Shown in pieces: positions 8,287-18,328 of a DNA stretch of 64,000 bases (positions are counted from its first letter, which is position 1; every line of letters begins with the position of its first letter). The DNA is from Saprospiraceae bacterium UBA2365 (GTDB lineage: Bacteria; Bacteroidota; Bacteroidia; Chitinophagales; Saprospiraceae). A model generated the notes under the pieces. It was not told the DNA's origin and did no database searches. It was given only the letters and a program-made list of their open reading frames with translations. The position numbers and the translations under genes were made by a program. The stretch is taken from contig DDTL01000069.1 in the NCBI GenBank assembly GCA_002344345.1, positions 6,391-70,390 of the forward strand, read 5' to 3'.

Positions 8287-10125
8287 TTATTCTACTGTTA
8301 CAGATTTTGCTAAATTCCTGGGTTGATCCACGTTGCATCCACGCATGACTGCAATATAGTAAGCCAGCAGCTGCAGCGGGATCACGGATAATATAGGTGA
8401 AAGTGGTTCAACGATCTCCGGTATCTCAATAGTATAATCTGAAAGGGCTTTAATTACTTCATCCCCTTCATTCACAATGGAAATCACCACACCTTTTCTT
8501 GCTTTGATTTCCTGTATATTACTTATGATCTTACCGTGTGCGCTGTGGTTGGTTGCAATGATAATGACCGGCATATTTTCATCGATCAACGCAATGGGAC
8601 CATGTTTCATTTCCGCAGCCGGGTATCCCTCAGCGTGTATGTAGGAAATTTCTTTCAGTTTGAGTGCGCCTTCGAGGGCAATGGGAAAATTATAGCCCCT
8701 TCCGAGATACAGGGCATTTGTAGAATCCTTGATTTCAGAGGCTACATATTTGATTTTGTCGGCATTCGCCAATACTCTTTCTATTTTTTTAGGAATGTTT
8801 TCCAGTTCAGTCAGTATTTGCATCGTGAAGCTTCTTGAAAGTGTTCCCCTTTCCTGTGCCAAACTCAGCGCCACGAGCGTCAGCATGGCTACCTGTGAAG
8901 TAAACGCTTTGGTGGAAGCCACTCCGATTTCAGGTCCGGCATGAGTATACGATCCTGTTTTGGTGGCTCTGGCAATGGAAGATCCGACTACATTCACAAT
9001 CCCGTATGTGGTAGCATGCCGTGAATTGGCCAATTCAAGTGCAGCCAGTGTGTCTGCTGTTTCTCCGCTCTGGGAGATGGCGACAACCACATCTCTTTTG
9101 GAGATGATAGGGTTTCTGTACCTGAATTCAGAAGAGTATTCAACTTCAACAGGTATCCTCGCCAATTCTTCAATAAGGTATTCTCCCACCAAAGCTGCAT
9201 GCCAGGAAGTACCACTGCTGATCATGATGAGGCGTTTGGCTTTCAGGATCTTTTTGAATTCCTTTTTTAAACCTCCTACTGAAACCCATCCGTCAAATGC
9301 GCTGAAGCGTCCTCTCAGTGTTTCATATACGGTTTCTTTTTGCTGAAAGATCTCTTTGAGCATAAAATGCTCAAATCCTTCCTTTTCTATGGCTTCAAGT
9401 GAAAGATCCAGTTCCTGGACTTTGGGGTTCAGCACTTCATTCTTCAGGTTAGAAATCTGGTATTCTCCATTTTTTTTGAGTACAACGATTTCTCCATCTT
9501 CCAGATAGATTACCCTATTGGTATACTTGATCACCGGTGCTGCATCAGATGCCAAAAACAATTCATCTTCACCTATACCCAATAACAATGGGCTGGATTT
9601 TCTGGCACCAACCAGCCGATCCGGGAATTTTTTATCAAAAACAACGATGGCATAGGCTCCGATGACTTTCTGAAGTGCCAGATTTACTGCTTCTTCGATG
9701 GTGCAATTTTCCCGACCCTGGTACTCTTCTATCAGGTGGACCAACACTTCTGTATCTGTGTCACTTTCAAACTGATGACCCAATTCAGCGAGGAGTTTCT
9801 TTAAAACATCATAGTTTTCAATAATGCCGTTATGGACCAGTGAAATATCATGATTGCCAGATCGTTGCGGATGGGCATTGATGTCATTCGGTGCGCCATG
9901 TGTAGCCCAACGGGTATGACCCAGACCGATTGTTCCCGAAATTGCGTGTTCACTCATGACCATTTCAAGGTCGATCACTTTTCCTTTCTGTTTAAAACTT
10001 TGCATTTTTTCACCCATGACAGCGATGCCCGCGCTGTCATAACCTCGGTATTCCAGGCGTTTAAGGCCTTCAATAATAATGGGGCTGGCTTGTTTTAAGC
10101 CGTTGTAAGCTACGATTCCGCACAT
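8287..10125 (-). CDS. glmS: glutamine--fructose-6-phosphate aminotransferase (isomerizing)
   Basis: 612 residues, the full usual length. Makes glucosamine-6-phosphate from fructose-6-phosphate and glutamine, the first step to UDP-GlcNAc for peptidoglycan and LPS. Domains: class II glutamine amidotransferase from catalytic Cys2 (MCGIVAYNG) to about residue 220, with GHTRWATHGAP and HNGIIENY; then two SIS sugar-isomerase domains (ISSGTSWHAALVGEYLIEEL, SQSGETADTLAAL; YLGRGYNFPIALEGALKLKE, EMKHGPIALID); and the conserved C-terminal tail NLAKSVTVE. It starts 5 bases after the DUF4270 gene. No glmS riboswitch is visible, as expected inside an operon. Confidence 0.98.
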   Translation of the reverse strand: MCGIVAYNGLKQASPIIIEGLKRLEYRGYDSAGIAVMGEKMQSFKQKGKVIDLEMVMSEHAISGTIGLGHTRWATHGAPNDINAHPQRSGNHDISLVHNGIIENYDVLKKLLAELGHQFESDTDTEVLVHLIEEYQGRENCTIEEAVNLALQKVIGAYAIVVFDKKFPDRLVGARKSSPLLLGIGEDELFLASDAAPVIKYTNRVIYLEDGEIVVLKKNGEYQISNLKNEVLNPKVQELDLSLEAIEKEGFEHFMLKEIFQQKETVYETLRGRFSAFDGWVSVGGLKKEFKKILKAKRLIMISSGTSWHAALVGEYLIEELARIPVEVEYSSEFRYRNPIISKRDVVVAISQSGETADTLAALELANSRHATTYGIVNVVGSSIARATKTGSYTHAGPEIGVASTKAFTSQVAMLTLVALSLAQERGTLSRSFTMQILTELENIPKKIERVLANADKIKYVASEIKDSTNALYLGRGYNFPIALEGALKLKEISYIHAEGYPAAEMKHGPIALIDENMPVIIIATNHSAHGKIISNIQEIKARKGVVISIVNEGDEVIKALSDYTIEIPEIVEPLSPILSVIPLQLLAYYIAVMRGCNVDQPRNLAKSVTVE

Positions 10126-10130
10126 AATAA

Positions 10131-11459
10131 TTAATTGGTTGTAAAAGTAACTTTCAGTTTAGCAGGATATTTTGAATGTTTTGGTCCGAAAATGACACTG
10201 CGATAAGCTCTTGCTTCTGAAAGATATGGGGTTAATATAATTGGAGATTTGTCATTTTCTTTGATCCTTCTTTTCAACTCATTGGTCATATTTAGTCGGT
10301 ATTTATAGATGGTATTGCCATCTTCATCGGTAACTTCCTGTAGGTAACCGTTGAAATATGACGGAACACTGGTGACCAGGCTATAATTCAGATCTTGCGT
10401 GTATTTTGAGGTTGTAGAGCTACCTTTATAATAGGAATAGATCCTTTCTGCTTTGGTATATGGCAATAATCCGGGTACATCTATTGGTTCAGCTGCAAAA
10501 AATTCCAGGTAGGCATAATTGATCAATCTGCCCTCAAAGCTTTCCGGAAAAGGAAGTTCTACCTTTGTATTTAGGCCCTCACCTCCGGAAATAAATGAAA
10601 TTGAATCGTTGTCAGCAAAGCCATCCATAAATTTTATTGCTTCGGATCCTGCAAAATCATTTGTATAATGGACACCTCTTTTCCCGCCAAGCGTCAACGG
10701 ATGCTTGTACTGAACTCCCGAAGCGTCTCTGTAATAAAATATGAGTTTGTTGGAATATTCATCCAGATATACTGTATTTTCAATACCCACGACTGCATTT
10801 CCATTGGTTTTTGCCCTCAGCCAGAGTCCGTTTGTTTGCTGAGCCAGCAGCGTATCGTTGTTGAGGATCAATGAGTCGTTGTACAGTTTTTCTCCAAAGG
10901 ATTTATCCAGCTTCACCCTGAATGTATTGTAATAAGTGACGGTGTCGGTGCCAGTTGCAACTTTGATGGTATCACCGGTATATGGGTTAAATGAGGCAGC
11001 ACCCAGAAATGCACCTTTTTGGATGTGCTGATCAGAGTAAAGTGTATCATAATTCTCCAGGCTTTCACCCAATTCATATACTTCCACATCAAAAACAGCA
11101 TTTTCGTTGCCCCAGAAATTTGTTTTTGAATAACTCATTGACAGAACCACTGAATCAAGGGTTGTTCCTGTATGCCGGGGTATATCATAGATTTGTTTGA
11201 TCTCAAAATAGGTGTAGGCATCAAATTTCCCGAATATAGGGTCATCGATCTGACCGAGTAGAAAAAGTGAATTGGATATCGGATATACCCTGGTTGAATC
11301 AGCCAATACCGTCTCAAAATGCAAAGTTGCGGAATCAGCATATTGCACATCCACAAAATCCCCTTCAAGTATTTCAGTACCTAAAATGGTGCTGTCTGTG
11401 CAGGAAAAAATAGTTATTAAGCTTGCAAGGAAGCTAAAACCAATAAAAAATTTGTTCAT
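10131..11459 (-). CDS. DUF4270 family lipoprotein
   Basis: 442 residues with lipoprotein signal MNKFFIGFSFLASLITIFSC. The rest is beta-rich with the DUF4270 hallmarks: DST.TL.TE-like strands near the start, NSLFLLGQIDDPIFGKFDAY around residue 62-81, and a C-terminal IILTPYLSEARAYRSVIFGP. DUF4270 proteins are Bacteroidota-specific, surface or periplasmic, function unknown. It is 13 bases after the GT5-like gene and 5 before glmS, a gene order seen repeatedly in this phylum (from memory), suggesting a role tied to envelope sugar metabolism. Confidence 0.9.
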   Translation of the reverse strand: MNKFFIGFSFLASLITIFSCTDSTILGTEILEGDFVDVQYADSATLHFETVLADSTRVYPISNSLFLLGQIDDPIFGKFDAYTYFEIKQIYDIPRHTGTTLDSVVLSMSYSKTNFWGNENAVFDVEVYELGESLENYDTLYSDQHIQKGAFLGAASFNPYTGDTIKVATGTDTVTYYNTFRVKLDKSFGEKLYNDSLILNNDTLLAQQTNGLWLRAKTNGNAVVGIENTVYLDEYSNKLIFYYRDASGVQYKHPLTLGGKRGVHYTNDFAGSEAIKFMDGFADNDSISFISGGEGLNTKVELPFPESFEGRLINYAYLEFFAAEPIDVPGLLPYTKAERIYSYYKGSSTTSKYTQDLNYSLVTSVPSYFNGYLQEVTDEDGNTIYKYRLNMTNELKRRIKENDKSPIILTPYLSEARAYRSVIFGPKHSKYPAKLKVTFTTN

Positions 11460-11472
11460 CTGTTAATCTTGT

Positions 11473-12285
11473 TTAAAACTGATCTTTAAGTAAAGATTTA
11501 TAAAACTTAATGATTTCCGGAACATAGTGATCTTCATCATAAGCTAAAAATGGCTTGTCCTGTTCCATTATCAGCTTAAGAACGTTTTCATCCGTAAAAT
11601 GGCTCCCTTGTATGATGGCATCTGAGTTCGCAATGGCACCTTTATTCAAAATAACCTCACCATTTTCAAAATAATCATCCAGATCTTCCTGGCTCAGGTC
11701 GTTGATCATAGCTTTTTCTACAAAATTTGGCGCCAGTTTGATGTTACAGGGATTGTCATAAACTGATAATACTACCTTTGCGTCCTGGTAAATCGGATCA
11801 TCTTTATAAACTTTTTTGAGATAAAGCGGGACCATACTGCTCATCCAGCCGTGCACATGCACAATATCGGGCGCCCAGCCAAATTTTTTAACTGTTTCCA
11901 AAACGCCTTTGCAGAAGAACACCATCCTGCTATCATTATCTTCAAACAAATTGCCTTCTTCATCCCTGAACATATATTTCCTCCTGAAAAATTCCTCATT
12001 ATCAAGAAAATATACCTGGATTCTCGAATCCGGTAAAGAAGCAACTTTTATTATCAAAGGAAAATCATCGTCATCAATGATGATGTTCATCCCGGACAGC
12101 CTGACCACTTCATGTAACCTGTGTCTTCTTTCGTTTATTAAACCAAATTTAGGCATCAGGATCCTTATTTCAAAAGAACTTTTATGTGTTTGCATGGTCA
12201 GTTCTTTCATAAGGGAGGAAATTGCCGTGATTGTTGTGTATGGTTCTATTTCCTGGGTTACAAACAGGATCCTCTTTTTATCCAT
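11473..12285 (-). CDS. short glycogen/starch-synthase-like protein (GT5 N-terminal domain only)
   Basis: 270 residues, about half a normal GlgA. It has the first Rossmann domain of GT5: ILFVTQEIEPYTTITAISSL at the start, IRILMPKFG near residue 42, FFCKGVLETVKKFGWAPDIVHVHGWMSSMVPLYLK at about 125-160. The nucleotide-sugar loop normally K-x-G-G-L reads TTITAIS here, and the C-terminal GT domain is absent, so classical glycogen synthesis is doubtful. It opens the operon with DUF4270 and glmS; a promoter lies 35-67 bases upstream. A regulatory or sugar-binding role is my inference. Confidence 0.8.
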   Translation of the reverse strand: MDKKRILFVTQEIEPYTTITAISSLMKELTMQTHKSSFEIRILMPKFGLINERRHRLHEVVRLSGMNIIIDDDDFPLIIKVASLPDSRIQVYFLDNEEFFRRKYMFRDEEGNLFEDNDSRMVFFCKGVLETVKKFGWAPDIVHVHGWMSSMVPLYLKKVYKDDPIYQDAKVVLSVYDNPCNIKLAPNFVEKAMINDLSQEDLDDYFENGEVILNKGAIANSDAIIQGSHFTDENVLKLIMEQDKPFLAYDEDHYVPEIIKFYKSLLKDQF

Positions 12286-12319
12286 AAATGTTTTTTTACC
12301 ATAAAGCCAAACGGTTATG

Positions 12320-12352
12320 CAAAATTAATAAAAAATACATTCATTATCAAAA
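12320..12352 (-). promoter_or_regulatory. Bacteroidota-type promoter of the six-gene glmS operon
   Basis: On the minus strand TTTTG (12348-12352) is followed after 20 bases by TAATTTTG (12320-12327), a full match to the Bacteroidota vegetative consensus TTTG-N19/20-TAnnTTTG. Transcription would begin near 12313, leaving a leader of about 28 bases before the start at 12285. Confidence 0.6.
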
Positions 12353-12448
12353 GTATTTAATACCTGCATATCCTTTAGGCTCAAAATAAACCACTAACCA
12401 GGCTGTTTTGTTGCCTGGAACATCTTTTAATGCCCTGTTAATCTTTAC

Positions 12449-13843
12449 TTAGCTTACCCATTGCATCAGTAAGGCGGCTATAATGCCGCCGTATGTTCCA
12501 ATGGCATATCCTAAAACTGCAAGTAAAACGCCTACTGGTGCCAATGCAGGATTGAAAGCCGTGGCCACTATGGGCGCCGAGGCGGCTCCTCCTACATTCG
12601 CAGTGCTTCCTACAGCCATAAAAAAGAATGGCGACCTGGTTAATTTACTGACTATCAGCATTAAAAGGGCATGGATCAAAATCCAGATCAAAGCGATCAA
12701 AACCAACCCTATGTTTTGCCAGATTTCAGATATATTCATTTTCATACCGATGGTCGCAACCAGCATATAGATAAAAACAGTTGCCCATCTCGATGCACCG
12801 ATGCCCTCCAGCTTCCGCATTTTGGTGAATGACAACCATAATCCAAATGTTGTGGCTATGACCACCAACCAAAAAAAGTGTTCCATCACTGTATTTAATC
12901 CTATTTTTATGAGTGCCGTCTCAAATTGTCCCATAAAAACCGATAAAACATCCGCCCCGAAATGAGATAGCCCAACTCCTCCAAATACTATACCCGTCAA
13001 TAGCATAAGGTCTTTAGTCTGCGGAATTCTTTCAATGGATGCTCTGTAATCCTTCACTTTTTCCAATAATTGCTCAATAGCTGTGTTGTCGGCTTTAAGC
13101 CATTTGTCAATTTTTTTTGTGATCCCGGCTCCGTACAGTAAAAATCCCATCCAGATATTGGCAATCAACACATCCACTACCACAATAGTGGCAAACAGAT
13201 TATCCGCCACCTGATAAATTTCCTTCATGGCCGTTTGATTGGCTCCACCTCCGATCCAGCTGCCTGCCATTGTACTTAAACCTTTCCACAAATCCTGTGA
13301 ATCAATCCTGATCAGCCCCGGAGCAATGGTTTGTACGATAATGATTGCAATCGGTCCGCCTATGATCACACCTGCAGATCCTGTCAGAAATATCAGCAAC
13401 GGTTTGAGTCCAAGACTTTTAAGGGCTTTCAGATCTATGCTCAGGGTTAAAAGGATCAAACTCGCAGGCAACAGGTATCGTGATGCTACAAAATAGAGGC
13501 TTGAATTTTGTTCAAAGGCACTCAATTCTTCAGTTGTGATTTTATGTTCAACAATGAATGCATGTAAGGTTTTCCAATCAACATCTGAAGGGAAAGTGGC
13601 AAAATAATTTTCCTTTAAATAGCTTGACAGGGCGCCTAAATCATACCATGTTGGTGCTATCAAGCCTAATGGCCAGTGTAAAAAGGCGGGAATAAAGTAG
13701 CACAAAAGTAAGGCCGGGAAAAAAATATAAAACCTTTGCCAATACTTGTTTTTACTTGCCGCAGTGGTGACAATTCCGGCAAGAATGATCATCAATAAAC
13801 CAAAAATAACCGCATCGTTTGTGATCAATGGTTGTATACTCAT
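12449..13843 (-). CDS. DUF819 family multi-pass membrane protein
   Basis: I place the start at 13843 (MSIQPLITNDAVIFGL), preceded by an A/G-rich tract; a Met 15 bases upstream is possible. About 465 residues with roughly ten to twelve hydrophobic segments. Two glycine-rich re-entrant-looking motifs, GSWIGGGANQTA (about residue 200) and GSTANVGGAASAPIVATAF (about 415), are typical of DUF819, an inner-membrane family related in architecture to transporters. The substrate is unknown. It has no close neighbour on its strand: 163 bases separate it from the glmS operon. Confidence 0.9.
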   Translation of the reverse strand: MSIQPLITNDAVIFGLLMIILAGIVTTAASKNKYWQRFYIFFPALLLCYFIPAFLHWPLGLIAPTWYDLGALSSYLKENYFATFPSDVDWKTLHAFIVEHKITTEELSAFEQNSSLYFVASRYLLPASLILLTLSIDLKALKSLGLKPLLIFLTGSAGVIIGGPIAIIIVQTIAPGLIRIDSQDLWKGLSTMAGSWIGGGANQTAMKEIYQVADNLFATIVVVDVLIANIWMGFLLYGAGITKKIDKWLKADNTAIEQLLEKVKDYRASIERIPQTKDLMLLTGIVFGGVGLSHFGADVLSVFMGQFETALIKIGLNTVMEHFFWLVVIATTFGLWLSFTKMRKLEGIGASRWATVFIYMLVATIGMKMNISEIWQNIGLVLIALIWILIHALLMLIVSKLTRSPFFFMAVGSTANVGGAASAPIVATAFNPALAPVGVLLAVLGYAIGTYGGIIAALLMQWVS

Positions 13844-14008
13844 CCTTTTTTTTCCCAATGATAATGATTAGAAAAAAAAAATCCAATTTTATTCCGGATT
13901 TAGTGGCCGGAAAAACTGAATGTTGAGGCGCTTAAAATTTGAATTCATGTTTTTTTGGCAGAACTATAAGGAAAATTGATCTTCGAAATAAAGCCACACA
14001 GAATATTT

Positions 14009-14074
14009 ACCCCGTAGGATATATATTCAACGGGGTTGAACCCTGTAGGATGTTAATCCAACGGGGTCGAACCC
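14009..14074. repeat. two tandem copies of a 31-base palindromic unit
   Basis: Unit 1 (14010-14040) has arms CCCCGT and ACGGGG; unit 2 (14041-14074) has CCCTGT and ACGGGG. Each arm pair encloses AGGAT-rich sequence and is followed by T(T/C)GAACCC. They sit in the 300-base gap between DUF819 and uxuA (13859-14159), where I see no gene. Confidence 0.7.
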
Positions 14075-14159
14075 ACATAGTGAAGCGGCTTGGGGTTCTT
14101 AAATTGTTTTCTCTTTGCTTCTGGCTCGTCCAGATCAGGAATTATCAATGTTTCCGGGA

Positions 14160-15332
14160 TCAATCCCCGATGGATGACTGAATGGCATATTCAACGCCTC
14201 TCAACTCCGCCAAACCTTTCATTCTGCCCAATCCTGAATATCCCGGATAGGCATTTTTTTTCACATCGTCCATGATCTTAGGCCCATGATCAGGCCTCAT
14301 TGGGATGGATCTGTTTTCCTTCTGCATGAGATGAACCACATTTTTTATGATTTGGAACATGTTCGCATCACCTTCCAGATGGTTTGCTTCATAAAAATCT
14401 CCGTTTTCCAGTATTTTTGTGTTGCGGAGGTGTAAAAAATAAATTCTTGAGCCAAAATCTTCAGTCATTTTGACCAGGTCGTTATCTCTTCTGGCTCCGA
14501 ACGATCCTGTGCAAAAACAAAGGCCATTGCTTTCGTTGGGTACTGCATCGAATAAAAACGAACAGTCTGCTGATGTATGGATTATCCTTGGCAATCCAAA
14601 AACAGAATAAGGCGGATCATCCGGATGTACAGCCAATTGTATACCAGATTCATCAGCAACCGGACATATTTTTTTCAGGAAATACACCAAATTGGTTTTC
14701 ATTTTTTCTCTGGTCACTTTCCTGTATTTTTCTATTTTCTGACGTAGATCTTCCATATTGAAGTGTTCGTCTGCCCCCGGCAAAGGAAGCAAAAAATTAT
14801 TTTTGATCCTGTCGATTTCAGATTGTCCGAGTTTTTCATAAAAGTGTTTCAATCTTTCATACTCTGCAGTGGAGTATTCGTCGCGTGCATCATGTCTTTT
14901 CAGAATAAACAAGTCGAAAACTGCATATTCATCTTTTTTGAAATACAAAATTCCGCTCCCGTCTTCCCTTTGATAATCTACATCCGTCCTCAGCCAGTCG
15001 AGCAAAGGCATGAAATTATAAGTGATCACTTTTATGCCGGCTTTAGCCAGGTTCTGCATGGATAAAATATATTTTCTGATCAGGTCATCCCTGTCCTCAT
15101 AACCCAGTTTGATGTGATCATGCACCGGAAGACTTTCAACCACCTCCCATTTCAGACCGTGATTTTCTATTTCAGCTTTGTATTGAATGATGGTATCATA
15201 ATCCCAGATCTCCCCGGGAAGATACTGGTGTAAGGCAGATACAACACCGGTGCATCCGGCCTGCCTGATGTCCTGCAAAGTGACTTCATCTTTGTGTCCA
15301 TACCATCTCATGCACTGGATCAAGGTGTACAT
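14160..15332 (-). CDS. uxuA: mannonate dehydratase
   Basis: 390 residues. Dehydrates D-mannonate to 2-keto-3-deoxygluconate in hexuronate breakdown; cytoplasmic, metal-dependent. The TIM-barrel family hallmarks are the start MRWYGHKDEVTLQDIRQAG, ALHQYLPGEIW, WEVVESLPVHDHIKLG, LAVHPDDPP (metal-site His), LCFCTGSFGARRDND and SIPMRPDHG near the end. It follows the LacI-type regulator by 70 bases on the same strand and faces away from the xylose genes. With these neighbours it points to use of the glucuronic acid side chains of glucuronoxylan. No uxuB, uxaC or KDG kinase is in the window. Confidence 0.95.
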   Translation of the reverse strand: MYTLIQCMRWYGHKDEVTLQDIRQAGCTGVVSALHQYLPGEIWDYDTIIQYKAEIENHGLKWEVVESLPVHDHIKLGYEDRDDLIRKYILSMQNLAKAGIKVITYNFMPLLDWLRTDVDYQREDGSGILYFKKDEYAVFDLFILKRHDARDEYSTAEYERLKHFYEKLGQSEIDRIKNNFLLPLPGADEHFNMEDLRQKIEKYRKVTREKMKTNLVYFLKKICPVADESGIQLAVHPDDPPYSVFGLPRIIHTSADCSFLFDAVPNESNGLCFCTGSFGARRDNDLVKMTEDFGSRIYFLHLRNTKILENGDFYEANHLEGDANMFQIIKNVVHLMQKENRSIPMRPDHGPKIMDDVKKNAYPGYSGLGRMKGLAELRGVEYAIQSSIGD

Positions 15333-15402
15333 AGTAGCTTATTAAGTTGACAATGTGATTGATATTTATTTTTGATCAGGCTTTATTCTTTCAAAAACAG
15401 GA

Positions 15403-16452
15403 TCAAATTGTTGATTGTTTTCTTCTGCCTGATTTTAATGATGACTTGCGTATGATCAACTCTGAGTGAACAATAATGGTGGAAAGCTGACTTACATCTG
15501 TTTTTCCCAAAAGATGGTTGATCAATTGTGTAGCCGCAACTTCACCCATAAGGAAACCATTATAATTGACGGTGGTCAACTCCGGCTCTATGATCAGACT
15601 GATATTATCATTGTTGAATCCCACCACCGCAATATCTTCAGGAACGCATTTGCCCATATCTTTAATTGCCTTGATAAAAGAGGCAGCAGTCAGATCATTT
15701 GTCACAAAAACTCCCTCGGGAATGGGATTTAACTTTAAAATCTGTTTAGCCGCTTCTATGCCTGACTGGTAATCCAATTCATTAATGATGACAAAATCTT
15801 CCCTGAATTTTAAACCTGCATCGAGTAAAGCATCCCTGTATCCTGAAAATCTCCTCTTGTAGACATTTCTCAGTTGTGGACCTGTAACGATCGCAATATT
15901 TTTACAACCCTGTTGTATCAGATGATTTGTAGCCTCATATCCACCCTTATAATTATCAATGATCACTTTGGTACTTTGAAAAGAATCTTCAACCCGGTCA
16001 AAAAAAACCAGTGGAATATCCTTGTCAACAAAAGGCATGAAATGATCCAGATTATCCGTATTGAAAGCGAGAGAAGCGATGATCCCGTCCACCCGCTTAT
16101 GGAATAGGTTGTTGGCATTTTTAACTTCCTTTTCCATCTGCTCCGAAGAGTGTGCAATGATCATATCATAACCTGCTTCGGTAGTCACTTTTTCAATTCC
16201 TCCCAATACCGAAGTAGTAAAACTAGATACCAACTCATGTATGATCACACCAATGGTATGGGATTTCTGCTTTCTGAGGTTTTTTGCAAAATTGTTGTGC
16301 CGGTAACCCAGATCTCTTGCTGCCTCATTGATTTTTTTCCTTGTTTTTTCACTGATTGATTTGCTGTTGTTCAACGCACGGCTCACCGTTGCTGTCGAAA
16401 CATCAAGTTTCCTGGCAATATCATATATGGTGATTTCTTTTTTACCTTCCAT
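15403..16452 (-). CDS. LacI/GalR family transcriptional regulator of the sugar locus
   Basis: About 349 residues; start chosen at MEGKKEITIYDIARK (16452). An N-terminal LacI helix-turn-helix (TIYDIARKLDVSTATVSRAL) and hinge helix (YRHNNFAKNLRKQKSHTIGV) precede a periplasmic-binding-protein-like effector domain (GVIIHELVSSFTTSVLGGIE, DGIIASLA, VFFDRVE, GFNNDNIS). It sits between uxuA and the divergently read xylB-xylA genes, so it most likely controls both, with a sugar or sugar acid as effector. I could not identify a convincing operator in the 374-base divergent region. Confidence 0.93.
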   Translation of the reverse strand: MEGKKEITIYDIARKLDVSTATVSRALNNSKSISEKTRKKINEAARDLGYRHNNFAKNLRKQKSHTIGVIIHELVSSFTTSVLGGIEKVTTEAGYDMIIAHSSEQMEKEVKNANNLFHKRVDGIIASLAFNTDNLDHFMPFVDKDIPLVFFDRVEDSFQSTKVIIDNYKGGYEATNHLIQQGCKNIAIVTGPQLRNVYKRRFSGYRDALLDAGLKFREDFVIINELDYQSGIEAAKQILKLNPIPEGVFVTNDLTAASFIKAIKDMGKCVPEDIAVVGFNNDNISLIIEPELTTVNYNGFLMGEVAATQLINHLLGKTDVSQLSTIIVHSELIIRKSSLKSGRRKQSTI

Positions 16453-16507
16453 ATGCAATCTATTACATTAACATCCTCGTTACTATAAGATAAATCAGAT
16501 TCCTATG

Positions 16508-16515
16508 CAAACTTA
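16508..16515 (-). promoter_or_regulatory. possible -7 element of the LacI-type regulator gene
   Basis: Minus-strand TAAGTTTG matches TAnnTTTG, 56 bases before the regulator start. No good TTTG lies about 19 bases further upstream, so it is only a half-site match. Confidence 0.35.
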
Positions 16516-16694
16516 ACACATCTTTTTTTAAAACTGAAATTAATGAAAATCATTGTGTTTCCGAATAAAAAATAAAAAGTATAAAATTGTTTATCAATTA
16601 ATTACAATACTCCTGAATATTTTTTTTATGCCCAAAGTTTCTAAATTTAATGTTTCAACTGTCAAAAAAAATAAAAAAATAATTATGCAACAGA

Positions 16695-16724
16695 TTGCAC
16701 AATTTAATTTATTCATTAAATTTG
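16695..16724 (+). promoter_or_regulatory. promoter of the xylB-xylA transcript
   Basis: TTG at 16695-16697, a 19-base spacer, then TAAATTTG at 16717-16724. This matches the Bacteroidota consensus well and would start RNA near 16731, with a leader of about 95 bases before xylB. The leader has near-repeats (TTAAAATG, TTAAAATG at about 16815-16830) that could be regulator sites, but this is not supported further. Confidence 0.55.
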
Positions 16725-16826
16725 TTAGCGTCATATTATTCAAACCCGGAGTGTGGGTTCAGTTAGTTCATAAGATGTGAGGTAATGAATACTCACAGTC
16801 TGTTCACTGTTGATTAAAATGTTAAA

Positions 16827-18314
16827 ATGTACGCAATTGGATATGATATAGGAAGTTCCTCTGTGAAAGCTTCAATAGTCAGAAAAGACGATGGAATGCT
16901 TGTGGCTCAAGGTAAATATCCCGGTTATGAAATGCCCATAGCTTCGCCCCAACCCGGATGGGCAGAACAGGATCCGGAAAACTGGTGGCAAAACGTCTGC
17001 ATACTCACGCATTCTCTAATAAAACAACATCATATCGAACCTTCACATATTCAAAGCATTGGCATTTCATACCAAATGCACGGACTTGTTTTGTTGGATA
17101 AAAACCAACAGGTTTTAAGACCTTCGATCATCTGGTGCGACAGCCGCTCAGGCTTTTATGGAGAAAAAGCACACCATGATCTGGGTGCTGATTATACCCT
17201 TGGCCATTTACTGAATTCTCCGGGAAATTTTACTGCTTCTAAACTGAGATGGGTGATTGAAAATGAACCGACCCTTTCTGAACGCATCGATAAATGGTTG
17301 CTGCCCGGAGATTTCATTGCCATGAAATTCACCGGCGAGATTTGCAGCACTTTATCAGGTTATTCGGAAGGCATTCTCTGGGATTTCAAAAATAACCAGC
17401 CTGCCTTAAAACTCATGGAATATTATGGTATTCCTGATCAGATCATGCCAACATTGGTTGATACTTTTTCCATTCAGGGTAAAGTCACTACACAGGCAGC
17501 GCTGGAAAGTGGTCTGGCACCGGGAACTCCGGTAACCTACAGAGCTGGCGACCAACCCAATAATGCACTTTCGCTCAACGTGTTACATCCGGGTGATGTG
17601 GCAGCAACGGGTGGCACTTCAGGTGTGATCTTTGGCATCACTGATCAGGCAATTTACGATCCTGACTCAAGGGTTAATGGATTTGCCCATGTCAACCACC
17701 ATTCTGACCATCCACGGATCGGACAATTATTGTGTATCAACGGTTGCGGCATTCAATACGCATGGATCAGACAACATGTTGCCGGGGAACAGGGAGATTA
17801 TAATAAAATGGAACTCGAAATTGCAAAAATACCGGTCGGTTCGGATGGACTCCTGATCTTTCCGTTTGGCAATGGCAGCGAACGGATGCTGAAGGATCAA
17901 TTGACCGGAGCCCGTGTAGATAATTTGCAATTCAATAGACATACGCGCACTCATATCTACAGGGCAGCCCTCGAAGGCATTGCTTTCTCATTCGGGTATG
18001 GCATGGAAATACTCAGATCTGTTGGCATAAAGCCGGAAAGCATCCGTGTGGGTAATGACAATCTTTTCCTTTCACAAACTTTCACCAAAACGATGGCCAA
18101 TCTTTTGCAATGCAATATTGAAATGTATAACATTACCGGTTCAACCGGAGCCGCAAAAGCCTCTATGGTGGCAACAGGCAGTTTTGGTTCCGTGGAAGAA
18201 GCCATAGCTGACGTGAAACCTGTACAATGTACTTTTTATGAAAAAGACTACATTGAATATATGCATGCATATGAACTTTGGCGCAAAAAACTGGAAGACT
18301 TCATTGATTTATAA
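16827..18314 (+). CDS. xylB: xylulokinase (FGGY family)
   Basis: 495 residues. Phosphorylates D-xylulose to xylulose-5-phosphate for the pentose phosphate pathway. FGGY carbohydrate kinase architecture: N-terminal phosphate loop [14 protein letters not shown], substrate strand [20 protein letters not shown], catalytic-Asp region [10 protein letters not shown] (Asp242), then [10 protein letters not shown] and the second-domain ATP motif [14 protein letters not shown]. Next to xylose isomerase (14 bases away), so xylulose rather than another polyol is the likely substrate. Confidence 0.95.
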   Translation: MYAIGYDIGSSSVKASIVRKDDGMLVAQGKYPGYEMPIASPQPGWAEQDPENWWQNVCILTHSLIKQHHIEPSHIQSIGISYQMHGLVLLDKNQQVLRPSIIWCDSRSGFYGEKAHHDLGADYTLGHLLNSPGNFTASKLRWVIENEPTLSERIDKWLLPGDFIAMKFTGEICSTLSGYSEGILWDFKNNQPALKLMEYYGIPDQIMPTLVDTFSIQGKVTTQAALESGLAPGTPVTYRAGDQPNNALSLNVLHPGDVAATGGTSGVIFGITDQAIYDPDSRVNGFAHVNHHSDHPRIGQLLCINGCGIQYAWIRQHVAGEQGDYNKMELEIAKIPVGSDGLLIFPFGNGSERMLKDQLTGARVDNLQFNRHTRTHIYRAALEGIAFSFGYGMEILRSVGIKPESIRVGNDNLFLSQTFTKTMANLLQCNIEMYNITGSTGAAKASMVATGSFGSVEEAIADVKPVQCTFYEKDYIEYMHAYELWRKKLEDFIDL

Positions 18315-18328
18315 CTAAATATCAGACC

